From positions 18,978-82,977 of the forward strand of contig CADECY010000024.1 of the NCBI GenBank assembly GCA_902825945.1: DNA of 64,000 nucleotides, written 5' to 3'. The DNA is from an uncultured Acidobacteriota bacterium (GTDB lineage Bacteria; Acidobacteriota; Terriglobia; Bryobacterales; Bryobacteraceae). Position numbers and translations under genes: made by a program. The notes beneath the pieces were generated by a model. That model saw nothing but the letters and a program-made list of their open reading frames with translations. It was not told the DNA's origin and ran no database searches. This document shows, piece after piece, positions 17,726-27,264 of the stretch; position 1 is the first letter of the stretch; each line of letters starts with the position of its first letter.

Positions 17726-18564
17726 CCATGCGACTCGCTCTATTGCCTCTCGTCTTCGCCTTGGCCGCGCACGCGCGCGAGCCGCTGGCACAACGGATCG
17801 CGCACACCGATCCTTCGAAATTCCGCGTCGCCAAAAGTGTCCACGCGGGCGCGGGCGAACTCCATTACATGGGAATGTTCGATGCGGCAACCTTCAGCAC
17901 CAACTTCATCTTTCTCCACCGCGGCGTGATTCCTCCGGGTGGCGGCATCGGCCACCACTTCCACAACCACATGGAAGAGATGTTCGTGATCTTCGACGGC
18001 GAAGCGCAGTTCACCGTGAACGGCCGGACCTCGCTCCTCCAAGGACCCGCCGGCGCTCCCTGCCGCATGGGCAGTTCACATGCGATCTACAACCCGACCG
18101 GCAAGCCGGTTCAGTGGATGAACATCGCAGTCGGTTCCATCAAAGGCAAGTACGACGCCACTGACCTCGGCGACGACCGCGTTGGCGTGCCACTCGATCC
18201 GAAGCCCGTGTTCATTACCATGCGCCTCGACAAATCCCGCGCGGCTGCGGTGCAGGGTGGTCCGGTGAAGTACCGGCGGGTCTTGCAGCCCGAAGTTTTC
18301 TACACGAACTGGTCGTACGTCGATCACTACGTGGTCCCCGCCGGAGCCGCCGTGCCGAAACAGGCCAAGCAGGGCGTCGAGGAATTCTGGTATGTGGTGT
18401 CGGGTGAAGGCAAGGTCACCGTCGGCAACGAGACAGCGCCGGTCAAAGCGGGGGATGCGGTCCCGGTTTTCCTCGGCGAAGCAAAGAGCTTCGCGAACAC
18501 CGGCAGCGGCGACCTCGAGCTGATGGTGGTGGGCGTCACGCGGGCGAAGTGGGCGCTCGAATAG
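17722..18564 (+). CDS. Secreted double-cupin protein
   Basis: A 280-residue protein: signal peptide ([14 protein letters not shown]), then two cupin domains. The first, about residues 55-135, has [20 protein letters not shown], with several possible metal-binding His and a Glu. The second, about 195-270, keeps the fold ([20 protein letters not shown]) but its motif 1 reads [18 protein letters not shown] and lacks His, so it is probably structural. Pairing with the single-cupin gene by ATGA overlap suggests an operon. Bicupins include oxidoreductases and sugar-binding proteins; the specific function is not readable. Confidence 0.8.
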   Translation: MTMRLALLPLVFALAAHAREPLAQRIAHTDPSKFRVAKSVHAGAGELHYMGMFDAATFSTNFIFLHRGVIPPGGGIGHHFHNHMEEMFVIFDGEAQFTVNGRTSLLQGPAGAPCRMGSSHAIYNPTGKPVQWMNIAVGSIKGKYDATDLGDDRVGVPLDPKPVFITMRLDKSRAAAVQGGPVKYRRVLQPEVFYTNWSYVDHYVVPAGAAVPKQAKQGVEEFWYVVSGEGKVTVGNETAPVKAGDAVPVFLGEAKSFANTGSGDLELMVVGVTRAKWALE

Positions 18565-18589
18565 GTACAATCGAATCTCGCTGCTTACG

Positions 18590-19105
18590 ATGGAACAGAT
18601 GAAACAACTGATCCGGGAAGTCCCGGATTTTCCCAAGCCTGGAATCAATTTCTACGACATCACCACGCTTCTCAAGGACTCCGGTGGATTGAAATCGGTG
18701 ATCGGGGCCCTCGAGGAGCGCTACCGATCGACTCCGTTCGATCTCGTACTCGGGATCGAAGCCCGCGGATTCATCTTCGCGCCCGCGGTCGCCTATGCGC
18801 TCGGCAAGGGATTCGTACCGGTGCGCAAGCCGAAGAAGCTGCCAGCCGCGACCGTCCAGATGGAGTACGCTCTCGAATACGGCACCGACACTCTCGAGAT
18901 CCACGCGGACGCCATTCAGCCCGGACAGCGGGTGTTGATTGTAGACGATGTACTCGCCACCGGCGGCACCGCTGCCGCGGTCGCCAAGCTGGTCGAGAAG
19001 CTCGGCGGGACCGTCGCATCGCTCGGATTCGTCATCGAGCTCGATTTTCTGGCCGGCCGCGAAAAACTCTCTGGCTACGATATCCATTCGCTGATCCACT
19101 ACTAG
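18590..19105 (+). CDS. apt: Adenine phosphoribosyltransferase
   Basis: A 171-residue type I phosphoribosyltransferase that makes AMP from adenine and PRPP in purine salvage. Family marks: [20 protein letters not shown] at the N-terminus, [19 protein letters not shown], and the PRPP loop [16 protein letters not shown]. Length matches the family (about 170-180). The start is ATG 18590; a second in-frame ATG at 18599 is equally good by homology. A TACAAT hexamer lies at 18566-18571. It opens a housekeeping run with ispE four bases downstream and prs after that, which links purine salvage to PRPP supply. Confidence 0.96.
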   Translation: MEQMKQLIREVPDFPKPGINFYDITTLLKDSGGLKSVIGALEERYRSTPFDLVLGIEARGFIFAPAVAYALGKGFVPVRKPKKLPAATVQMEYALEYGTDTLEIHADAIQPGQRVLIVDDVLATGGTAAAVAKLVEKLGGTVASLGFVIELDFLAGREKLSGYDIHSLIHY

Positions 19106-19109
19106 CCTC

Positions 19110-20078
19110 GTGGCTGAAACCAGGAAAGCCTCGGTCCGCGCGCTGGCCAAGTTGAATCTCGGTCTGGCGGTGCTGTACAAGCGGCCCGACGGCTTTCATG
19201 AACTGCGTACCGTTTTCCAAACGGTGTCTCTCGCCGATCGCCTCGATCTCGAGTTCACGCCATCGCGCCGATCGACGGTCGAGATCGAAACGGACATCGA
19301 CATTCCTGGCGAAAATCTGATTGGGAAGGCCGCGACAACGCTCGCCGAAGAGGTTGGAATCCGCGGGATCTTGCGAGTCAAGCTGCACAAGAAGATTCCC
19401 ATGGGCGGCGGGCTCGGTGGCGGCTCGAGCGACGCGGCCGCGATCCTGCTGTCACTCCCCGCGCTGTCCGGAAAACACGTTGACACGGGTCTGCTTTTCG
19501 ATATCGCCGCGCGCATCGGCTCCGACGTTCCCTTCTTCCTGATGGGCGGATCCTCGCTCGGCGCCGGCCGTGGCGAAGAGCTCTACCCGCTGCCCGATTT
19601 ACGAGCACCGAACGTACTGATCGCCTCGCCGGGAGTCCATGTCGCCACGGCGGAAGCCTATCGCGCCCTGGCCCGCCCGGCGTTTACCGAATTGACACCC
19701 GGCGCGCTGGCTCATAAAATGAGAGAGTTCCGTTCGTTGGGCCGGAGTCTGTCCGGATCCGGCGATTGGGCATCTTCCTGCGCGAACGATTTCGAAGAAG
19801 CGGTGTTCGAAAGGCATCCGCTGATTCGGTCGGTCCAACGCACCCTCCTTAAGCTCGGGGCACGGCCCGCGAGAATGAGCGGTAGCGGGTCCGCTTTGTT
19901 TGGCGTGTTTTCCTCCCCCGGCACGCGCGACAAGGCATCAGCGTCCCTATCTGATTCCTTCCCTGGTGTACAAGTGACTCACGTTCGATTCGTCAGCCGG
20001 CGCCAATACCGCGGGCAGTGGCTCGGAGCTCTAGCGGCACATGCCGCTCCGGGGGGCTGGCCTCCCCGGGCCCAGTAG
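19110..20078 (+). CDS. ispE: 4-diphosphocytidyl-2-C-methyl-D-erythritol kinase
   Basis: GHMP kinase of the non-mevalonate isoprenoid pathway, phosphorylating CDP-methylerythritol. Visible marks are [20 protein letters not shown] at the N-terminus, the ATP loop [17 protein letters not shown], and the C-terminal [10 protein letters not shown]. The start is GTG, four bases after the apt stop. At 322 residues it is about 25-30 longer than usual; the extra C-terminal part ([21 protein letters not shown] region) is encoded partly by a GC-rich hairpin (CCGGGG at 20049 pairing with CCCCGG at 20064) and ends five bases before prs, so it may be untemplated read-on into an old intergenic region rather than functional protein. 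Confidence 0.95.
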   Translation: MAETRKASVRALAKLNLGLAVLYKRPDGFHELRTVFQTVSLADRLDLEFTPSRRSTVEIETDIDIPGENLIGKAATTLAEEVGIRGILRVKLHKKIPMGGGLGGGSSDAAAILLSLPALSGKHVDTGLLFDIAARIGSDVPFFLMGGSSLGAGRGEELYPLPDLRAPNVLIASPGVHVATAEAYRALARPAFTELTPGALAHKMREFRSLGRSLSGSGDWASSCANDFEEAVFERHPLIRSVQRTLLKLGARPARMSGSGSALFGVFSSPGTRDKASASLSDSFPGVQVTHVRFVSRRQYRGQWLGALAAHAAPGGWPPRAQ

Positions 20079-20082
20079 ACCG

Positions 20083-21045
20083 ATGGCCACGCAATACCGC
20101 GGCTTTGACCGCCTCGTCGTTTTTACCGGCAACGCGAATCCGGCGCTTGCTTCCGAGATTTGCGACAGCTTGGGCGTTCCCCTGGGCGAAGCTTCGGTGC
20201 GAACCTTTTCCGATGGTGAGATCCATTTGCAGGTTCATGAGAACGTGCGGGGCGCCGACGTGTTCGTGGTCCAACCCACCTGCACGCCAGTGGACCGCAA
20301 TCTCGTCGAACTCCTGATGATGATCGACGCGCTGAAGCGCGCGTCGGCGGCTCGCATCACGCCGGTGCTCTCGTATTACGGATACGCGCGGCAAGATCGC
20401 AAGGACAAACCGCGTGTCCCGATCTCGGCGAAGCTCGTCGCCAAACTGCTCGAGACCGCTGGCGCCGACCGTATTCTCGCGCTCGATCTCCATGCCGCGC
20501 AGATCCAGGGCTTCTTCGACATCCCCGTCGATCACCTGTTCGCCACGCCCGTCCTGATCGAATATTTCCGGGAGAGGGCCACTCCAGGGGACTTCGTGGT
20601 GGTCTCGCCCGACGCCGGCGGCGTGGAACGCGCCCGCGCATTCGCCAAGAAATTGAACCGCCCGCTCGCGATCATCGACAAGCGCCGCGAAGAGGCCAAT
20701 GTCGCCGAAGTGATGAATGTCATCGGCAACGTCCGGGACAAGCATTGCCTCATGCTTGACGATCTGATCGACACTGCTGGTACTCTGGTAAAGGGCGCTG
20801 AAGCGCTGCTCGCTTCCGGAGCCAAGCAGGTCACGGCCTGCGCGACGCATCCGGTGCTGAGCGGCCCCGCCGTCCAGCGCATCGAAAGTTCCGCTATCAC
20901 CGAGGTGGTTGTCACCAACTCGATCCCGTTGAGCCGGGAAGGCGCCAAGTGTGGAAAGATCCGCACGCTGAGTGTCGCCCCGCTGCTCGCCCGCGCGATC
21001 CAATCCATTCACGAGGAAACTTCGGTCAGCACGCTTTTCGTTTGA
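20083..21045 (+). CDS. prs: Ribose-phosphate pyrophosphokinase
   Basis: Class I PRPP synthase of 320 residues, transferring pyrophosphate from ATP to ribose 5-phosphate to feed nucleotide, His and Trp synthesis. Diagnostic segments: [69 protein letters not shown], and the PRPP-binding loop [22 protein letters not shown] 20083 is chosen because it yields the family N-terminus ([17 protein letters not shown]); 14 upstream codons read like the hairpin sequence at the end of ispE. The downstream gene is rplY, an arrangement common in bacteria. Confidence 0.97.
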   Translation: MATQYRGFDRLVVFTGNANPALASEICDSLGVPLGEASVRTFSDGEIHLQVHENVRGADVFVVQPTCTPVDRNLVELLMMIDALKRASAARITPVLSYYGYARQDRKDKPRVPISAKLVAKLLETAGADRILALDLHAAQIQGFFDIPVDHLFATPVLIEYFRERATPGDFVVVSPDAGGVERARAFAKKLNRPLAIIDKRREEANVAEVMNVIGNVRDKHCLMLDDLIDTAGTLVKGAEALLASGAKQVTACATHPVLSGPAVQRIESSAITEVVVTNSIPLSREGAKCGKIRTLSVAPLLARAIQSIHEETSVSTLFV

Positions 21046-21127
21046 CAGTTTTTATGAATCAACCCGGACACCGTGGGAAAGCCCTCAAACCCGCCATGGC
21101 GCCCACGCTCCGAGGACAGAGGTAACA

Positions 21128-21820
21128 ATGAGAAAGGACATCACAGTAGCCGCCGAGACCCGGGATACCCGGGGCAAGAACGCGGCTCGCAGACTTCGCG
21201 TGGCCGGAAAAATTCCGGCCGTGTTGTACGGGGCGGGCGGCGATTCGATCGCCGTCACCGTGAGCCCGAAGGAGATCAACAAGATTCTCCATTCGGCGAC
21301 CGGCCACAACACGATCTTCGACGTCGCCATTGGCGCCGGCGACAAAACGCCGGCCATGATCATCGACTGGCTGCACCATCCGGTGCGCGGTTCGCTGATG
21401 CACATCGACCTGAAGCGCATCGATCTGGCCAAGCGCCTGCACGTCAAGGTTCCCGTTCACGTCGTGGGAGATCCGGTGGGCGTCAAGATCCAGGGCGGCA
21501 TGTTCGAACTGATCAATCGCGAAATCGAAATCGAGTGCCTTCCGGACGACATTCCCGAGCACTTCACCTACGACGTCTCCAAGCTGGGCTTGGGCCAGGC
21601 GGTTCGCGCCAGCGACATTCCGCTGAGCGGATCGATGAAGCTGCTGGCTCCGGCCGATTTGGTCGTGGCGCACGTCGTCACGGTTCGCGGCTCGGACGAG
21701 ACCGCCACGGCGGCCGAAGGCGAAGCCAAGACGGCCGAGCCCGAAGTCATCAAGAAGGGCAAGAAGGAAGAAGAGGGCGCCGCCGACAAGGCGAAGGCCG
21801 CTCCCGCCAAGAAGAAGTAG
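21128..21820 (+). CDS. rplY: Large-subunit ribosomal protein bL25 (CTC/TL5 type)
   Basis: A 230-residue bL25 of the long CTC type, binding 5S rRNA in the 50S subunit. The N-terminal L25 domain (residues 1-95) contains TRGKNAARRLRVAGKIPAVLYG; the C-terminal TL5 domain runs to about 190 (PVHVVGDPVGVKIQGGM; YDVSKLGLGQAVRASDIPL). The last 35 residues are Lys/Ala/Glu-rich (KKGKKEEEGAADKAKA), a tail seen in many acidobacterial and proteobacterial homologues. ATG 21128 follows AGAGG by five bases. The 82-base leader after prs has no recognised riboregulator. Confidence 0.96.
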   Translation: MRKDITVAAETRDTRGKNAARRLRVAGKIPAVLYGAGGDSIAVTVSPKEINKILHSATGHNTIFDVAIGAGDKTPAMIIDWLHHPVRGSLMHIDLKRIDLAKRLHVKVPVHVVGDPVGVKIQGGMFELINREIEIECLPDDIPEHFTYDVSKLGLGQAVRASDIPLSGSMKLLAPADLVVAHVVTVRGSDETATAAEGEAKTAEPEVIKKGKKEEEGAADKAKAAPAKKK

Positions 21821-21856
21821 CAGTTTTCCGTGCGCGCGTGAGTTCACCCGATTTTC

Positions 21857-22459
21857 ATGCCTACCAGCAAGACTTGGCTCATCGCCGGGTTGGGGAATCC
21901 GGGTCCTGAATACGAACTCACGCCGCATAACCTCGGCTTCCTTGCCGTGGATCGATTCGCGGACCGTCACGGTATCCGCGTCACGCGCAAGGAAGCCAAC
22001 GCTCTCGTGGGCCTGGGCGAGTTTCAAGGCACACCGGTCGTTCTAGTCAAACCGCAGACCTACATGAACCTGAGTGGGCCTTCGGTTCGCGCGCTGCTCG
22101 ATCGATACGAATTGGGACCGGACAACTTGTTGTTGGTTTATGACGAGTTGGCTCTTCCGTGGCTCACCCTGCGGATCCGGCCCAAGGGCTCTTCAGCCGG
22201 CCATAACGGAGTCCAATCCGTGATCGGCAGTCTGGGGACCCAGGACTTCGCGCGGGTCCGAATCGGTATCCATCCCGGTCACCCCGTGGAAGGAATCCGG
22301 CATGTGCTGTCTCCGATCCGGAAGGCACACTGGCCGGAATTGGACGAGTTGCGGGACCTTTCGGCTTCCGTGATCGAGTCCGTCATCTCCGAAGGCGTCG
22401 AAAAGGCCATGGCGAAATTCAATCGCCGCGCCCAAGGTGAAAAAGAAGAGGAAAAATGA
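21857..22459 (+). CDS. pth: Peptidyl-tRNA hydrolase
   Basis: A 200-residue Pth that releases peptides from prematurely dropped peptidyl-tRNA. Marks: IAGLGNPGPEYELTPHNLGF (catalytic His in TPHNLG, where most have TRHN), VKPQTYMNLSGPSV, and GSSAGHNGVQSVIGSLGTQDF. The rplY-pth order is classical. The stop overlaps the rpsF ATG by four bases (ATGA), so S6 translation may depend on reinitiation, although an AAGAGGAAA tract just upstream could also act as ribosome binding site. Confidence 0.97.
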   Translation: MPTSKTWLIAGLGNPGPEYELTPHNLGFLAVDRFADRHGIRVTRKEANALVGLGEFQGTPVVLVKPQTYMNLSGPSVRALLDRYELGPDNLLLVYDELALPWLTLRIRPKGSSAGHNGVQSVIGSLGTQDFARVRIGIHPGHPVEGIRHVLSPIRKAHWPELDELRDLSASVIESVISEGVEKAMAKFNRRAQGEKEEEK

Positions 22460-22932
22460 GAATTTACGAAGAGGTTTACATTGCCAAACCCAGCGCGACC
22501 GAAGAAGAAGTCGACGCGCTGAACGGGCAGTTGGACTCCGTCGTCAAGGTTGGCGGCGGCAAGACGGAAAAGGTGGACAAGTGGGGTGTGCGCAAGCTCG
22601 CCTACCGCGTGGACAAAAACCACGAGGGATACTTCGTTGTCCTGATGCTGCACTGCGGCGCGCAAGTGATCCGCGAAGTGGAGCGCCGTCTGCGCGTGTC
22701 GGATCTGGTGCTCAAATACCAGACCGTGCGCATGGACGAAACCATGAAGTGGCTCGAGAAGCGCAAGAAGGCCCGCGAAAAGCGTGCCGCCCGCAAGCCA
22801 CCGCCACCGGCGGCTCCGCCGGCCATGCCCATGGCGGCCCCGGCCCTGCCCGCGGCGCCGGCCGCCCCGGCCGCGCCCGCCGAACCCGTCACGATGCCAG
22901 GCGCTCCCGCCGCCGAGGCCAAGTCCGAGTAA
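22456..22932 (+). CDS. rpsF: Small-subunit ribosomal protein bS6 with Pro/Ala-rich tail
   Basis: Residues 1-100 are a normal bS6 (MRIYEEVYIAKPSATEEEVD; WGVRKLAYRVDKNHEGYFVV; RVSDLVLKYQTVRMDE), the partner of S18 in the 30S platform. The chain is 158 residues, about 50-60 beyond the globular domain. The extension begins with a basic helix (EKRKKAREKRAARK) and turns into almost pure Pro/Ala (PPPPAAPPAMPMAAPALPAA), probably disordered. It is followed 22 nt later by rpsR. No ssb gene separates the two, unlike in many bacteria. Confidence 0.95.
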   Translation: MRIYEEVYIAKPSATEEEVDALNGQLDSVVKVGGGKTEKVDKWGVRKLAYRVDKNHEGYFVVLMLHCGAQVIREVERRLRVSDLVLKYQTVRMDETMKWLEKRKKAREKRAARKPPPPAAPPAMPMAAPALPAAPAAPAAPAEPVTMPGAPAAEAKSE

Positions 22933-22954
22933 CTGCTTTTAGGAGATCATCAAC

Positions 22955-23275
22955 ATGGCTGAAACCAAGGGCGGAAGGCCCATCGCCAGTTCCCAGCGCC
23001 CGACCGGCGGCGACAAGGCAATCGTCACCTCGAGCAAGCGGCAGTTTTTCCGCCGCCGCAAGGTCTGCAAATTCTGCGTCGACAAGATCGACTATATCGA
23101 CTACAAGGATTCGAAGCTGCTCTCGCAATTCGTGTCCGAGCGGGGCAAGATCGTTCCGCGGCGCTTGAGCGGCGTCTGCACGCCGTGTCAGCGCCGTCTC
23201 GCCGAGGCGATCAAGCGCGCCCGTAACATCGCACTGCTGCCGTTCGCCGGAAATCCGCGCGAACCGCGGGGATAA
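22955..23275 (+). CDS. rpsR: Small-subunit ribosomal protein bS18
   Basis: A 106-residue bS18, placed beside S6 on the 30S platform. Core marks are [20 protein letters not shown] and [20 protein letters not shown]. Four Cys (CKFC and CTPC) indicate the zinc-binding C+ form rather than the Cys-free paralogue seen in many genomes. About 30 N-terminal residues before the domain ([16 protein letters not shown]) are an extension. ATG is preceded by TAGGAGATCATCAAC, a good ribosome binding site. Confidence 0.96.
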   Translation: MAETKGGRPIASSQRPTGGDKAIVTSSKRQFFRRRKVCKFCVDKIDYIDYKDSKLLSQFVSERGKIVPRRLSGVCTPCQRRLAEAIKRARNIALLPFAGNPREPRG

Positions 23276-23288
23276 GGAGGAGACCACG

Positions 23289-23735
23289 ATGGAAGTCATT
23301 CTTCGTGAAGATGTGGAGAAGCTGGGTACCCGCGGGCAGTTGGTCAAAGTGGCCGCCGGATACGCCCGCAACTATCTCCTGCCGAAACGCCTCGCGGTAG
23401 CCGCGACGGAATCGAACAAGAAGATCGTGGAGCAGGAACGTCAGGCGCATCTGCGCAAGGACGCCAAACTCGCCGGTGAAGCCACCGAACTCGGCAAGCT
23501 CATCGCCGGGGCCGCGATCACTATCAAGGCCAAGGCAGGTGAAAACGATCAACTGTTCGGTTCGGTCACCGCGCAGGATATCGCTCACGCGCTCGAAGCC
23601 CAGAAGTTCAACGTCGATCGCAAGAAGATCGTGCTCGATGAGCCGATCCGCACGCTCGGCGAACACAAGGTCGTCGTCAAGCTCCACCGCGATGTCTCGG
23701 TGGAAGTTCCCGTCAGCGTGGTGAGGGAAGAGTAG
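23289..23735 (+). CDS. rplI: Large-subunit ribosomal protein bL9
   Basis: A 148-residue bL9 with the standard two-domain form: N-terminal rRNA-binding domain ([32 protein letters not shown]), a connecting helix ([20 protein letters not shown]) and a C-terminal domain. ATG follows AAGGAGGAGACCACG. This is the genuine L9 of the genome and the right comparison for the L9-like N-terminus of the antitoxin at 60683, which shares about 42 of its first 55 residues. Confidence 0.97.
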   Translation: MEVILREDVEKLGTRGQLVKVAAGYARNYLLPKRLAVAATESNKKIVEQERQAHLRKDAKLAGEATELGKLIAGAAITIKAKAGENDQLFGSVTAQDIAHALEAQKFNVDRKKIVLDEPIRTLGEHKVVVKLHRDVSVEVPVSVVREE

Positions 23736-23739
23736 CCGC

Positions 23740-24486
23740 ATGGCCTACTTCGACCTCACTGGCCAAACCGCGATCATCACCGGAGCGGCAACCGGCATCG
23801 GCGAAGCAATCGCCCGCCGGTTCGCCGCCGCCGGCGCGACCGTGGTGATCGCCGACCTGAACAAAGCGGGTGCGGACGAGGTGGCTGCCTCGATCGGCGG
23901 CTCCGCGTTCGGGCTCGTGTTCGATATCACCGATCGCGCATCGGTCGAGGCGGGTGTCGCAACGGTGCTCGCCAAGACCGGCCGCATCGATATTCTGGTG
24001 AACAACGCCGGTATCGGCGGCAAGGCCGCGCCGATCTGGGAGCAGACAGATGAGGATTGGGAGAAGATCCTGAGGATTAACCTCACCGGAATCTTCCTGC
24101 CCTGCCGCGCCGTGATCAACCACATGCGCGAGCGCAAGTACGGCCGCATCGTCAACCTCGCCTCCATCGCGGGCAAGGAAGGCAATCCAAACATGACCGG
24201 ATACTCGGCCACCAAGGCCGGCGTCATCGGCTTTACCAAGTCACTGGCGAAGGAAGTGGCCACCGACGGCATCTGCGTGAACGCTGTTTCGCCCGCCGTG
24301 GTCCGCACCAAAATCCTCGAGCAGTTGACGCAACAGCAGGTAGACTACATGACCGCGAAGATTCCGATGCGCCGCACCGGTGAACCGGAAGAGATCGCGG
24401 CCGTGGCTCACTTCCTGTCCAGCAAGGACTGCTCGTTCGTCACCGGACAGTGCTACGATGCTTCCGGTGGACGGGCCACCTATTAG
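23740..24486 (+). CDS. SDR-family NAD(P)-dependent oxidoreductase
   Basis: Classical short-chain dehydrogenase of 248 residues. The cofactor loop is TGAATGIGEAIARRF (residues 11-25), the structural motif NNAG follows at about 87, and the catalytic Ser-Tyr-Lys set appears as NLASIAGKEGN and TGYSATKAGVIGF. An acidic residue after strand 2 (VIADLNKAG) suggests NAD(H) preference. It resembles 3-oxoacyl-ACP reductase and sugar or gluconate dehydrogenases, but the substrate is not fixed. It lies four bases after rplI and its stop directly abuts the next ATG. Confidence 0.9.
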   Translation: MAYFDLTGQTAIITGAATGIGEAIARRFAAAGATVVIADLNKAGADEVAASIGGSAFGLVFDITDRASVEAGVATVLAKTGRIDILVNNAGIGGKAAPIWEQTDEDWEKILRINLTGIFLPCRAVINHMRERKYGRIVNLASIAGKEGNPNMTGYSATKAGVIGFTKSLAKEVATDGICVNAVSPAVVRTKILEQLTQQQVDYMTAKIPMRRTGEPEEIAAVAHFLSSKDCSFVTGQCYDASGGRATY

Positions 24487-25857
24487 ATGATCATCACTCC
24501 GGACCAGTACAAGTCCGTCTCCGCATACGATCTCCTCACGGCCGCCACCGATGGCCGCGTGGGGATCGATCAGCGGTGGCTGCATGCGCTGGTCGACGAG
24601 CCGGAGCGGACCCAGCCGGACATCGTCCGCTTCGCCAACGAGGATCGCTCGAATGACCGGCTCTCCATCGGCGAGGATCTGCTCCGGATTTTCTGCCTGC
24701 ATCCCACCGCGGAGGCGATTCCGTTTCTTCTCGAGGAAATCAAGGCCGATCCGGCGGACATCCCCGAAGAGTTGACCGAAGCCCTCGTCCGCCTCGGGCC
24801 GCCCGTGGTGGAGCCGCTGCTCGAGTTGCAGAAGGATCTCGGCAAGGGTGGCGGGGATCTGCTCTTCGAACTCGCCTGCCTCGGCGTCAAGGACAGCCGC
24901 ATCGAACAGCGGATCGACGAGTCGCCGGAGAAGGACTTCCTCGGGCCCATTTACGCCGAGCACTCCGAGCGTCCGGGCGAAACCGAGCCTTACGAAATCT
25001 GGGCGCGATATCCGGAAGAGGATGAGCCCGACTTCAACGAGATTCCCGCCAAGGAACGGATGGAGTTCCTCGACAGCCCCTACGTGCCGCACCGGATTCT
25101 CGCCGTCGACTCGTGGCTGCACGAAGAGCACGCCGCTGGTTTACGCAAGAAGTTCCTCACGATGGCGAAGTCAGACCCGGAACTCGAAGTCCGCTCCGTT
25201 GCCTGGGAAGCTCTCCGCGAAGACATCGGCGACGATGCCGTTCGCGAAGCCGTTGTGAAAAAGGTGGAGGACGAAAGCGCGGACCTCGACGAGCGCGTGT
25301 CGGCGGCGATCGGCGCCAGCTATCTCCATTACGACGTTCCCGCGATCCGGCAGGCCCTCGAGGCCGGCTACGACGACCCCGATATCCGCGCCAAAGCGAT
25401 CGAAGGCATGTGGCGCACGCTCGATCCCGAGTTCGGCGAGTTCATCCCGGACAATCTCGACGAAGACGCCGAACCGCAAGTCCGTACGCAGGCGATCATC
25501 GCGGTGGGCATGTTCCGCATGGCGGACCAGATGCCCAAGCTCGCCGAACTGATGGACAATCTCGACTTCCGGAGCGAGGCGATCTACGCTTACGCGATCG
25601 GCTGCCCCGGCGATCACAACCCGGCGGCGCTGAAGAAGATCAAGAAGGAAATCGAGAAGCTCGCGGGCGGTCTCAGCGAAGGGGACGAGGCGATGGTTGA
25701 CCGTGGCCTCGAACTGCGCGCGCAACTGGCGGGCACCGCCGAGGAGCCCGAGGCGGCCGAGACTGCCGCCGAACCGGCGAAAACCGCGAAGGTGGGTCGC
25801 AACGACCCTTGCCCGTGCGGGTCCGGCAAGAAGTACAAAAAGTGTTGCGGAGCCTGA
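24487..25857 (+). CDS. HEAT-like repeat protein with C-terminal SEC-C zinc motif
   Basis: A 456-residue cytosolic protein. Residues about 30-400 are acidic alpha-helical repeats of HEAT type (EALVRLGPPVVEPLLELQKD; EVRSVAWEALREDIGDDAVREA; RAKAIEGMWRTLDPEFGEF). The end is a SEC-C motif (GRNDPCPCGSGKKYKKCC), a small zinc-binding tail first described in SecA and found in many unrelated proteins. The ATG follows the SDR stop without a gap, so translation is probably coupled. No function can be assigned beyond protein binding. Confidence 0.85.
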   Translation: MIITPDQYKSVSAYDLLTAATDGRVGIDQRWLHALVDEPERTQPDIVRFANEDRSNDRLSIGEDLLRIFCLHPTAEAIPFLLEEIKADPADIPEELTEALVRLGPPVVEPLLELQKDLGKGGGDLLFELACLGVKDSRIEQRIDESPEKDFLGPIYAEHSERPGETEPYEIWARYPEEDEPDFNEIPAKERMEFLDSPYVPHRILAVDSWLHEEHAAGLRKKFLTMAKSDPELEVRSVAWEALREDIGDDAVREAVVKKVEDESADLDERVSAAIGASYLHYDVPAIRQALEAGYDDPDIRAKAIEGMWRTLDPEFGEFIPDNLDEDAEPQVRTQAIIAVGMFRMADQMPKLAELMDNLDFRSEAIYAYAIGCPGDHNPAALKKIKKEIEKLAGGLSEGDEAMVDRGLELRAQLAGTAEEPEAAETAAEPAKTAKVGRNDPCPCGSGKKYKKCCGA

Positions 25858-25866
25858 CGCAGGCTC
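25850..25866. terminator. Hairpin over the stop codon between convergent genes
   Basis: GAGCCTG pairs perfectly with CAGGCTC across a three-base loop, the stem starting inside the last codons of the SEC-C protein. It lies before the convergent DUF1501 gene end at 25902. No T tract follows, so the terminator call is from position. Confidence 0.45.
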
Positions 25867-25901
25867 GGGACACATGCGCTTCGAGATCGAACGGCGTTGC
25901 G

Positions 25902-27257
25902 TTACGTGATCACGTCTCTCAGCACCAGGCCGCCAACATCGGTGAGCCGGAAATCGCGACCACTGTAGCGATAGGTGAGCCGGGTGTGATCGATGCCCAA
26001 CTGGTGTAGCACCGTTGCCTGAAGGTCATGCGGGTGGACACGCTTTTCGACCGCGCGCAAGCCGAACTCATCGGTGTTGCCGTAGGTGATGCCGCCCTTG
26101 ATTCCGCCACCGGCGAGCAGCGTGGTAAAGCCGAATACGTTGTGGTCACGGCCTTGATTCACACGGAGCTGGCCCGCGCTCTGGATCATCGGCGTGCGTC
26201 CGAATTCGCTGCCCACGATCACGAGTGTCTGGTCGAGCAGTCCGCGCGATTTCAGGTCCTCGATCAGCGACGCGATTGCCGGATCGGCTTCGCGCGCCAA
26301 TCCTTTGTGTGAGCGAATGTCTTCGTGGCTGTCCCACGGCTGTGAGTTGCCGAAGTAGACCTGAACCATCCGGACCCCGCGTTCCACCAGCCGCCGCGCG
26401 AGCAGACAGCCCCGGCCGAAATCGGTGTCGCCGTAACGAGTCCGAGTCTCTGGCGTCTCCTTGTCGACATCGAACGCGGTGGGCGCCTCCATCTGCATGC
26501 GGAAGGCGACTTCCATCGATTCCACCGCCGAGGCGATCTTCGGTTGCGCCTTGCCGTCGCCGAGATAGATCTGATTCAGCCGGTCGAGCAGGCGCAATTG
26601 GCTCTCCTGCTCTGGCACCGTCAGCTTCTCGTTTCGTATGAACTGGACCAGCTTCTCCGGCGTCTTCTCGCTGTTCGGAACGTAGGTGCCTTGATGCGGA
26701 TTGGGCAGGAATCCCGAACTCCAAAGTCTCGGACCCATTACCGGATATCCCGGACAGAGCGCGATGAAGCCCGGCAGGTTGCGATTCTCCGTGCCGAGTC
26801 CATACGAGATCCAAGAGCCCATCGACGGGCGGCCCGCCAACTGATGTCCCGTGTTCATCAGCATCAGCGACGGCCCGTGATTTCCGTTGTCGGCGTAGCA
26901 GCTCCGGATGACGGCGAAGTGATCGATCAGGCTCCCGACGCGGGGGAAGATCTCGCTCACTTCGATGCCACTCTGTCCGCACTTGCGGAACTCGTACGGC
27001 GACCTCATCAGGTTGCCCGTGGCGCTATCGGTCTTCACCTTCGGTCCCGGCAGCGGCTGTCCGTCACGCCGCGTCAGTTCGGGCTTGGGGTCGAAGGTGT
27101 CCACCTGCGAGAGTCCGCCATTCAGGAACAGAAAGATGACGTGCTTCGCCTTCGCCGCGTGGTGAGTGGTCACCGCGCCGCCTGCCTGAAGCGTGCCCGC
27201 CAAGCCGAGCGAACCGAATCCGCATCCGAGCATTTGCCGCCGTGTCATCATCGCCAT
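25902..27257 (-). CDS. DUF1501 domain protein with Tat-type signal
   Basis: A 451-residue member of the sulfatase-like DUF1501 family. The N-terminus MMTRRQMLGCGFGSLGLAG is a twin-arginine-type signal. Further marks are FLFLNGGLSQVDTFDPKPEL, where the family's first metal ligands would lie, MVQVYFGNSQPWDSHEDI, and VIVGSEFGRTPMIQSAG, resembling the last metal site of alkaline phosphatase/sulfatase folds. The family is abundant in Planctomycetes and Solibacter and has no proven substrate. It lies seven bases downstream of the PSD1 protein gene, the usual pairing. Confidence 0.9.
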   Translation of the reverse strand: MAMMTRRQMLGCGFGSLGLAGTLQAGGAVTTHHAAKAKHVIFLFLNGGLSQVDTFDPKPELTRRDGQPLPGPKVKTDSATGNLMRSPYEFRKCGQSGIEVSEIFPRVGSLIDHFAVIRSCYADNGNHGPSLMLMNTGHQLAGRPSMGSWISYGLGTENRNLPGFIALCPGYPVMGPRLWSSGFLPNPHQGTYVPNSEKTPEKLVQFIRNEKLTVPEQESQLRLLDRLNQIYLGDGKAQPKIASAVESMEVAFRMQMEAPTAFDVDKETPETRTRYGDTDFGRGCLLARRLVERGVRMVQVYFGNSQPWDSHEDIRSHKGLAREADPAIASLIEDLKSRGLLDQTLVIVGSEFGRTPMIQSAGQLRVNQGRDHNVFGFTTLLAGGGIKGGITYGNTDEFGLRAVEKRVHPHDLQATVLHQLGIDHTRLTYRYSGRDFRLTDVGGLVLRDVIT

Positions 27258-27264
27258 TCCTCTT

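Noticed and set aside
20041..20082. Upstream start for prs or a tRNA between ispE and prs
   Set aside because: The codons come from a GC-rich hairpin; no cloverleaf is possible and the family N-terminus begins at 20083.
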